A program made the translations under genes and the position numbers. Below, piece by piece: positions 16,415-24,039 of a DNA stretch of 24,039 nt. This DNA is from Anaerolineales bacterium (GTDB lineage: Bacteria > Chloroflexota > Anaerolineae > 4572-78 > J111), in contig JAAUSP010000042.1 in NCBI GenBank assembly GCA_012032575.1, positions 1 to 24,039 on the forward strand. Direction: 5' to 3'. The stretch's first letter is position 1. Each line of letters starts with the position of its first letter. The notes under the pieces are model-generated. The model was not told the DNA's origin, made no database searches, and saw nothing but the letters and a program-made list of their open reading frames with translations.

Positions 16415-19400
16415 AAATTTCTATCGTTTCACTTATCTACAAATCCAAAAAATTTGCGGATTGGGTTTATAACTCCGTTCTTGAATTTACTCCTCAAATT
16501 GCCCGAGGAAATGCAGAATTTTTCTTTGTGGCAAACGACCCTACTGATGATCTGGTGGCGCACTTAGAAAACAAAAAGTATCAGCATGTAGTACAAGTGA
16601 ATCCCAGGCGCACAGAGCAGGAATTGTTCCAAATGGGGTATGGCAAGCCCGAATACATCCATCGTGTTTATAGAGGTTGGAACAGAGCCATTTTAGAAGC
16701 GCAGGGATCAATAGTTGTTTTGGTCAACAGTGATAACTATTTTTCGCCAAATTGGTTAGAAAACCTGTTGAAATATTATCAAAACAACACAGTGGTTTGT
16801 TCGCAACTTGTTGAAAGACGGCATCCAAAGTATGGTAGTTTCCCAGGAGCGTATCACGGCGAGTTTGGCAATCATCCCGATAATTTTGATAGGCAAGGTT
16901 TTTTAAAGTACGCCGAGCGGGTTTGTAAAACAGGAACTCGCCCTGGCGGCGCTTTTATGCCTTGTATGCTAAACAAAGAACTCGCCATAAAAGCGGGCTT
17001 ATATCCCGAAGGGAATATTGCCGGTTCTTCCTTTGGTGAAGTAATTGGTTATGGAGATGAAGTATTTTTTAAAAAATTGGGCAAACTGGGAGTGCATCAT
17101 TTTACCGCCTTCGACTCAATCGTATATCACTTAAAGGAAGGTGAAATGGAGGAAGCGTCCGAGCCTGCGCATCCAACTTTATCAAAGAGTATCGCTGTAA
17201 CTGAAAACCAACCGGCAAAAAATATCCTTGAGTTTAAGCAAAAACAAAAATTCAGTACTTCTGATATACCCTCCCCCTTATTCTCGATTCTCGTACCCAC
17301 CTACAACCAGGCTGAGTACCTGGCTGAAGCTCTCGACAGCCTGCTGGCTCAAACTTACGAAAAATGGGAAGCAATTGTTGTAATGATGGGTCAACTGATG
17401 AAACACCAGCCATTCTAGAGCAATTTGTAGTTCGTGATAGCCGTATCAAAGTATTTCATAAAGAAAATGGTGGCGTCGGTTCAGCTCTTAATGAAGCTTT
17501 GCGCCATGCGCGCGGATCCTGGATTTGTTGGCTCTCGACTGATGATCTTTTTGAACATGACAAACTCAAAGTTCATGTTCAAGCAATCCAAAAGTACCCT
17601 CAAGCGCAATTCTTTTTCTCTAATTTCTATACCCTTGACCAATCTATAGGGATTAAACAAGCTGTAGACCGAACCCCTTTCCCTCCGGAATTACAAACCC
17701 TGGTTTTTCTCAGATGGAATCCTGTGGCAGGTAATAGCGTGGCGATCCATCGTTCGGTGTTTGATCGAGTGGGCCTCTTTGATGAAACTCTGCGCAACGG
17801 TCAGGATTTTGATATGTGGTTACGTATTGCGGCAACTTATCCTGTATACCTGCTTCCATATCGTACCTACACCTCACGTTGGCACTCTCAGATGGGAACC
17901 TCGATTTTCACTGAAGCGGGAATCTATGACTCTGCTCGGTCTTGTATTGATTTTTTAAATACTCACGATTTTCATAGCCTGTTTCCTCTTTTGGATTTCA
18001 ACAAGTCAGGCCACTTAAAAGTGGCTGTGGAGCAAAGCATCCGTCTCGCGCTTGACCCAACTGCTTTTATGTATCAGGGTGTTGGCTTTATTACTCCTCT
18101 GCTTGACCGACTTTTGGAATGGATTTCGAGTAAAGTATCTGAACCGGAACGATCGAGATTACTCAACGAAATAGCCAATCTTTCCGATCGGTTTCCCCCA
18201 GGACAGATTCCAGAGCCAATCCGACAGGCACTATTCTATTTTGGCCAGATTGGGATGGCAAAATTTCACTACACACCCTATGTCCCCCTTGTAGCGATGA
18301 GAAATCGTCTGATCTATTTAAAAACGACTGACCAAGATCGCGAAGCTGAAGCCCTTAAGCGATATCTGGAGCAGATTGATAAACACAAACAAGTTTCACT
18401 GGCAAGTTATCTACCTTTACCTGTTTCGGCCATTACAATACAGGCATCTCAGAATTCGGTCAACCTGCATAGGGTCGGTATAGATTTAGAGAACCAGCAC
18501 CTTCGGGTGAAGCTAAAAGGAGTGATCGAGCCTGATGTCACCTTCGAGACTATAGCGCAGCTTACCGAGACCGAGCCATTAAATGATTTGATGATCTATC
18601 ACTTTAAGAGCGGTAAGAGCGGGTCTTTCTCTTTGATGACCGCTTTGTTTGAGCAGTGCAGCTGTGGCTATGATTTTGTAGCTGAGAGCCGGAAATTCAG
18701 AGAAATATTTAGTGATACCGGCACGTACCCTGAGGTAGCTTTTACAATCAAAACCTCAAATATTTTGGGGGGAGGTTCGGCTACGATATTTCGATTTGCA
18801 AATTGGTTGACTGAGTTGGGTATTTCGGTAACCATTTATTCTGATACCTCTCAGCCGCAGTGGATGGAAGTCAAGTGTCGGTTTGTGACTATTTTGAAGG
18901 ATCAGGAGCGTTATCAATCTATTACTGAACCGGTACTAATCGTCTATTCTGTCTTGGAGTTATTGACAGTCCTTCGCTTTGCTGTTAAGCCGGGAAGGCG
19001 CATATTTCATTTGTGCCAGGGGTTAGAAGATTTTCATTATGGTAACCCTGATGCCAATTTAGTCAAACCGATCTTTCAACTTCTTAATTCGTTGCCGGTA
19101 GGTCGCCTTACGGTTTCTGATCACATTACCAATCATTTCCGAAAGCAATTTGGACAAATCAGTTATCAAATTACTAATGGTATCAATCACCAGATTTATC
19201 AGCCCCGCCCCTCAAAACCTGTTAGTAATGAGATTACCCTGATGACGATTGGCAATCCACTCCACTCCCTAAAAAATATTATCATTATTCAGCAAGCTCT
19301 GACCATACTCCGCGAGTTACATCCAACTTGGCCTTTCAGGCTGATCATTGTTTCAGGTCAGGATGTGTCTGGTTATTTCAAAACAGATATATTCGAAGAA

Positions 19401-22361
19401 GATATTGTCGTAGATACCTATTATACCCTCGGTGCTGAGTCAGTTCGTGAATTGTTTTACGCGGCTGATGTGTATATTAATGCTTCGCGGTACGAGGGAT
19501 TTGGCTTGCCTTCATTGGAGGCAATGGCGTGCGGCGTGCCTGTTGCGCAGGCCGACAATCAGGGCTTAAAAGGGATAGCCATAAATGGCTTTAACTGTTT
19601 GATATTTGCGCCTGACTCACCCGCTCAATTAGCTACTGCTTTGGAACAACTTTTAAGTGATGATGAACTTCGTGAAGAACTTATTCAAAACGGTTTCTCT
19701 ACGGCGGCCAAATTCTCCTGGGGCCGACAATATCAGGAATTTGTTGAGGTTTTTCAAGACATATTGGGGGTAAATTTCCCTTCAGACCAGGTCGAATATC
19801 TGAAAAAACAATTTGTTCTCGCTCTGCCACAGAACTCCGAAGTGGTTTCTTTAATGGAGGCGGGTCATAATTTGTATCTTACCTCGATCATCATCCTCAC
19901 CCACAATCAACTTGAACACACCCAACTATGCCTACAAAGTATCAAAGCGCATACCCTCGAACCCTATGAACTTATCATCATAGACAATGGCTCGACGGAT
20001 GGTACACCTGACTATCTTCATCAGTACGAGGCTGCCTATGACAATGTGCAGGTTATTTTCAATCCCGACAATCATGGCTTTGCCGCCGGAAACAATCAAG
20101 GGTTGGCCATCGCTCAGGGTGAGTATATTGTCTTGCTCAACAATGATACTGTGGTGACCGAGGGTTGGTTGGCGCGGATGTTAAAAGTTTTTAAACAGTA
20201 TCCCGATGTGGGTCTTGTCGGGCCGATGTCAAACTACGTCTCCGGCCCACAGTTGGTTAAAGATGCACCCTACAGTAATCCGGCTGAACTAGAGCAGTTC
20301 GCGGCACGATGGGCCACCGAACAGGCCGGACAATCGTCGGAATTTTTCCGGCTGGTCGGTTTCTGTGTGATGATCCGACGCGAGGTGATTGCACGGATCG
20401 GCGGATTGGACGAACAGTTCGGCAGCGGCAACTATGAGGACGACGATTTTTGTCTCCGAGCAGCTACCGCCGGTTTCAAGGCGCGGATTGCGCAGGATGT
20501 TTTTATTCATCACACCGGCAACCAAACCTTCAAAGGCGCTGGGATCGATTATAATCAGAGTTTACTTCGTAATTGGGCACTGTTCAAAGCCAAGTGGGGT
20601 CTATCTGCTGCGGTATCTTACGGCACAGATTATCGGCCCTACCTTCAAGTCTTAGACCCTGCCAAGATTTATGTACCTCTGCCGGCTATCGTCACTGTAC
20701 CGGCTGTAAACGAACGAGGAGTCGCAAAACTACCTTTTAATGCTAAAACTAACTCAGGAGAAAGTAACACTATGACTCATAATAATATACTTGATCAAAT
20801 GATTCAGACCGCCCAAACAGCCGGGCGCTGGGACCAAGCCATTCAACTGCTCCAAGAGGCGGTTAAATATGCCCAACCCGGCTCGGAAGCGTCCGCTTTG
20901 TGGAACAGCCTGGGCATCAGCTATTTCCAGATTGGGCAGTTATCCGAGGCGGAAACAGCTTTTGGGCAGGGCCTTAACACTGATCCCGAGAACCTGGACC
21001 TGCTTCACAATCTGGCCGAACTTTATTTGCAGCAAGAGATTTATGACCGGGCTACCGAATACCTCAATCGCGCCCTTCGGGTAAATCCTGATGATGTCAA
21101 TATCCTGCTTTCGCTGGGGCAGTGCGCCATTATGTTGGGTACATTTGACGTGGCTTCGCTGGCATATCGCCGGGTGAAGGCTCTAGCCCCGGAGACTGCG
21201 GGTATTGATCAAATTATTAAAGAGATTGAGTTAGGTGACCAGCCTGGCGAGCATTCGACCAACGGTCATCATTCAACCAAAGCTGATACTGCCAGCGTAC
21301 AAGAAACTGCCAACGAGATCTTAGCCGCCGGTCAGACCGCCTTAAAGCAGGGTGATTTGGGACAAGCGGCTAAAGAGTTCGCTTGGGTCGTGGCTCAATA
21401 CCCCGACCTGGCCGCTGCACATATGGCCCTGGGTACAACGCTCATGGCTATGGGGCACAATGAGGCTGCTGCTGCCTCACTCCACCGCGTAACCGTATTA
21501 TTGCCGCAACTGGCTGCGGGGCATAATCAATTGGGCATCGCCCAGTATCGGCTAGGGCAATTGGCCAGAGCTGAAGCGGCCTTCCAACAGGCCAATCAAG
21601 TGGACCCTTCTGATTTGGAGCCATTGCTTAATTTGATTGATCTTTATCGAAGCCAGCAACGCTATGAAGAAGCGTCGGCGGCAGTTAAGGAGGCTTTAAC
21701 CCTCGATTCCAACCATCCGGATGTGCTCATTGCTTTTGGTTTACTTAGTTTAGAACGAGGTGATCCAGAAGGAGCCGAGATGGCCTGGCAACGTCTGCCC
21801 CAGAACACAGTCAATCATCCCGGTGTTCTGGCGTTGGGTCAAGCTTTAGGTTACAGCCAACCCGGAACCAATCCTATAACGCAGATAATCACCCAAGTCG
21901 AAACGGCGCAACTTAAAGGTGAGTGGCTGGAGGGGGTGGCAATGCTGCAATCTTTTATAAAACAGAATCAAAGTTTGTCCATAACTGACCGGGCCTTGAT
22001 TTTAAATCGTTTGGGATATTGCCATTTCATGGCCGGTCAACTCATTGAAGCAGAAGCCGTCTTTAAACAGGGCTTGGAGATTGCTCCCGATCATCTTGAT
22101 CTCTTGAATAATCTAGCTGACCTCTATGCTCAACAGGAGCAATTCGACCAGGCGACTACATACTTAAATCACGCCCTGACAATCGCTCCTACAGATATAC
22201 AGCTTTTGCTCTCTTTGGGCCAATGCGCAATCCAATTGGAGGTATATGATGTAGCCTTGCTGGCCTTCAAGCGAGTCCAATCTCTGGCTCCGGAGACCGA
22301 AGGCATTAGCGAAGTGGTTGAACAGTTGCAATCAATAGAGGCAGATATCGTGGTAGTATAG
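16408..22361 (+). CDS. Giant multidomain glycosyltransferase with TPR tail (apparent 1-base frameshift)
   Basis: Reconstructed, about 1,984 residues. Module 1 (about 1-250): GT2-like, with NSD at the metal-binding place. Module 2 (about 291-520): GT2, ILVPTYNQAEYL, VVNDGSTDETP, STDD. Module 3 (about 764-1118): GT-B/GT4 with the E-x7-E motif in YEGFGLPSLEAMACG. Module 4 (about 1158-1418): GT2, ILTHNQ, IIIDNGSTDGTP, LLNNDTVV. TPR tail (about 1455-1984). The frame breaks near 17380-17383: one added base turns VVMM into VVNDGSTDE. As written, the open pieces are 16408-17418 and 17364-22361. It starts seven bases inside the preceding gene with AAGGGGG upstream. Four catalytic modules in one chain suggest ordered assembly of a defined oligosaccharide, with the TPRs as acceptor or partner scaffold; this is inference. 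An internal ribosome site at 20756 raises the chance that the TPR part is a separate gene. Confidence 0.85.
20756..20774 (+). promoter_or_regulatory. Internal ribosome binding site and ATG at the GT/TPR joint
   Basis: AGGAGAAAG (20756-20764) is followed by an in-frame ATG at 20772-20774, exactly where the fourth glycosyltransferase module ends and the TPR tail begins (MTHNNILDQ). Another frame just before it has several stops (TAA near 20743, 20749 and 20764). A single missing T in the TTTT before them would end the upstream protein there. So this may be a true gene start, or an internal start giving a free TPR protein. Confidence 0.5.
20797..21230 (+). repeat. TPR block A of an internal duplication
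   Basis: About 145 residues holding roughly three TPR units. They read GQLSEAETAFGQGL, LHNLAELYLQQEIYDRAT and LLSLGQCAIMLGTFDVASLAYRRV, ending KALAPETAGI. The same order returns in block B at 21898-22340, showing duplication of the whole block rather than of single repeats. Confidence 0.75.
21898..22340 (+). repeat. TPR block B of an internal duplication
   Basis: This is the partner of the block at 20797-21230: GQLIEAEAVFKQGL, LNNLADLYAQQEQFDQAT and LLSLGQCAIQLEVYDVALLAFKRV, then QSLAPETEGI. A different set of TPRs (about 21300-21840) lies between them. The match is clear at protein level but the DNA has diverged, so the duplication is not recent. Confidence 0.75.
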
Positions 22362-22363
22362 AT

Positions 22364-24030
22364 ATGACCCAATTAACGCCCAAAGCGATAAAGGAAATCC
22401 GGCTCACCCTTGATGGTCAGTCAGTACCACCCTCGTGGCCCTCAGTTTCCTTGTGTATGATTGTAAAGAACGAGGAAAAAATTTAAGGGCTTGTCTGATG
22501 TCGGCCGGCGATTTTGCCAGTGAGATAATTATTGTTGATACTGGCTCGACCGACCAGACAGTGGATATTGCGCGTTCGTTTGGTGCGCAGGTAAAGCATT
22601 TTGTCTGGATTGATGATTTTTCTGTAGCCCGCAATGAGTCAATCAGGGAGGCCACTGGTGATTGGATTTTTTGGTTGGATGCCGATGATCGTCTCTCGCC
22701 GGAAAATCTCAACCGTCTGAAGCAGGCTTTGGTTTCTGGTCAGGCTGATGTCTATAGCAGTGGCATTGTCAGCCACAGCGCCGAACTGGATGCAGCTCGC
22801 ACGACAGCACTACATTGGCGTTTGTTTCGCAATTTCCTGGGTTTGCAGTTTCACTATCCTCTTCATGAGACTTTGAATTTTACTACTGCCCAGGCTGATA
22901 TAACTACAGCATATACTAATATCCTCATCGAGCACACTGGGTATAGCCTTGATAGAGAAAAGATTCAAGCCAAAGCGCAGCGGAATTTGACTATTATTCA
23001 ACAATGCCTTGCCCGCAATCCCCATGATTTGCATTGGCATTATCATCAAGCGGTCTCCCTGTCTCTTTTGGGTAAACATGCCCAGGCTGCCGAAGGATAT
23101 GAAGCGGTTTTGGCCAATCCCCCTGATAGTTTGAGTCAGGAAGTTGACTTATATCAAGCCTACGTTGCTTTGGCGGCGGCCTATATAAAAATCAATTATC
23201 CTGAAAAGGCCCGCGAAACATTCACCCGCGCTCTGAAGGTATTCCCCAATCGGCGTCATCTGGCGATTGCAGCAGGTATGTTCTATTTAGATCAGGATGA
23301 GCCAGAGCAGGCTGTGGCCTTGTTTGAGCGAGCCAAATTGCTGTCTCCTCATTCTGACGCTCTGGGGCATATCTGGCCTGATGGTACTTTAGAAGGTTAT
23401 CTGAGTCAGGCTTACCTTTTGATCGGTAATTTGCGTCAGGCCGATCTTAGTAAACCCAAACCAGGCGAATGGACAAAATTGGCTACTGTTCGCCTCCTCA
23501 GGACAGGGAAGACTCGTAGCGCCGAACGTTTGTGTCGCCTGGCATTAGCTGAAAACAAAAATGATACAGCCGCACAAAACTTGCTCAATCTCCTGGTTGA
23601 GCAACCTCATGGTCCCTGGTCTCTACTCACGGGCTGGGTTCAAACCCTGTTAACTTCGCCACACGATCCCGTTGCTTCGCATGCTCTTAATCAATGGGCC
23701 ATTGCGTTAGAGTTATCCTCTGTTGAATTACTACGCCACCATGGGGAGCGTTTGCTTAGCCAAGGTAATTATTTGCCTGCTGCCGAGACATTTTCACTGG
23801 TCGTTAGTATGGTTCCAGATCAAACTGAAGGATACAAATCGTTGGCCGTGGCACTCCGTGCCTTAGGCCGGGAAGATGATGCCCTGCTGGCATGGCAGGT
23901 TGGGCAAAACATTGCACATAGGAAATATAGATGTTCAGATAATGTTTTGGGTAGGGGCACGGCCTTGCGCCTGCCCCACCAGGGGCGACCGCAAGGGTAC
24001 GCCCCTACCCAATTCAAAATGTTTTTCTGA
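22364..24030 (+). CDS. GT2 glycosyltransferase with TPR tail (apparent frameshift; C-terminus from a repeat)
   Basis: Reconstructed, about 555 residues. The GT2 domain has VSLCMIVKNEE, IIIVDTGSTDQTV, ARNESIREATGDWIFWLDADDRL (DxD-type metal site) and HWRLFRN. About 350 residues of TPR-like helices follow. This GT2-TPR form (SunS-like or COG0463 group) transfers sugars to proteins or lipids. The frame breaks in AAAAAA 22476-22481: one added A joins KNEEK to NLRACLMSAGDF. Without it, an apparent start at 22435 loses the catalytic N-terminus. The ATG at 22364 lies two bases after the preceding stop, so translation is probably coupled. From about 23926 the frame runs through the palindromic repeat at the window edge, adding about 34 foreign residues before the TGA; the native end was probably near IAHRK. 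Confidence 0.85.
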
Positions 24031-24039
24031 ATATCTATA
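23926..24039. mobile_element. Palindromic MITE/REP-like element with terminal inverted repeats
   Basis: The ends are imperfect inverted copies: TATAGATGTTCAGA at the left and, read in reverse complement, TATAGATATTCAGA at the right edge. Nested perfect stems follow: GGGTAGGGGC (23949-23958) with GCCCCTACCC (24001-24010), CCTTGCG (23963-23969) with CGCAAGG (23990-23996), and GCCCC (23973-23977) with GGGGC (23982-23986). The whole can fold into one long hairpin. GTAGGGGC-type palindromes are common dispersed repeats in several environmental phyla. It has no coding capacity of its own and would need a transposase in trans. The window stops at or near its right end, so a target duplication cannot be seen. 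Confidence 0.8.

Noticed and set aside
1..24039. CRISPR array, tRNA or rRNA genes, integrase or phage genes
   Set aside because: No spaced direct repeats, tRNA cloverleaf, rRNA signature or phage/integrase protein motif was seen anywhere in the window.

Overview
This looks like an environmental bacterial chromosome fragment. It holds a chemosensory (che) cluster followed by a surface-sugar and glycosyltransferase locus. The organism cannot be fixed from the sequence. The CheC/CheD/CheX repertoire, the very large GT-TPR proteins and the palindromic repeat at the right end would fit Chloroflexota (Anaerolineae-like) or a similar environmental lineage, but this is a low-confidence guess. The leftmost gene is visibly GC-richer than the rest.

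Layout. Bases 3-779: the 3' end of an unrecognised helical protein. Bases 902-1363 (minus strand): a CheW. Bases 1710-2213: a decayed CheA stub. Bases 2329-4702: a REC-PAS-histidine kinase hybrid followed by two tandem CheY-like receivers. Bases 4813-11949: a same-strand che operon, cheW-cheA-cheC-cheD-cheY-cheB-cheR-cheX-cheX, with short gaps or overlaps, closed by a strong intrinsic terminator at 11962-11990. From 12053: a promoter-like -10 box, then SDR epimerase, RmlC/WxcM-like cupin, RmlD-like SDR, UDP-GlcNAc 2-epimerase (WbjD/CapG-like), a GT-B glycosyltransferase, a roughly 1,984-residue protein with four glycosyltransferase modules and a TPR tail, and a GT2-TPR protein whose last residues come from a palindromic repeat at the window edge.

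How the genes fit together. The che operon encodes a complete phosphorelay and adaptation core: CheA/CheW signalling, CheR/CheB methylation, CheD deamidation, and CheC/CheX dephosphorylation of CheY. No receptor (MCP), flagellar or pilus gene is present, so the output is unknown. The second half makes nucleotide sugars (possibly an L-QuiNAc or L-FucNAc type) and assembles a glycan, which could be a polysaccharide or a protein-linked glycan.

A caveat governs the annotation. Seven genes or gene joints are broken by single-base indels, six of them apparent losses and one a gain, at or beside short mononucleotide runs. In every case restoring one base (or removing one) rejoins two halves of one conserved protein. 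This pattern points to sequencing or assembly error rather than pseudogenes. I therefore give the reconstructed genes as single features and state each break. The CheA stub is different: it has in-frame stops and lacks its 3' half, so it looks truly decayed.
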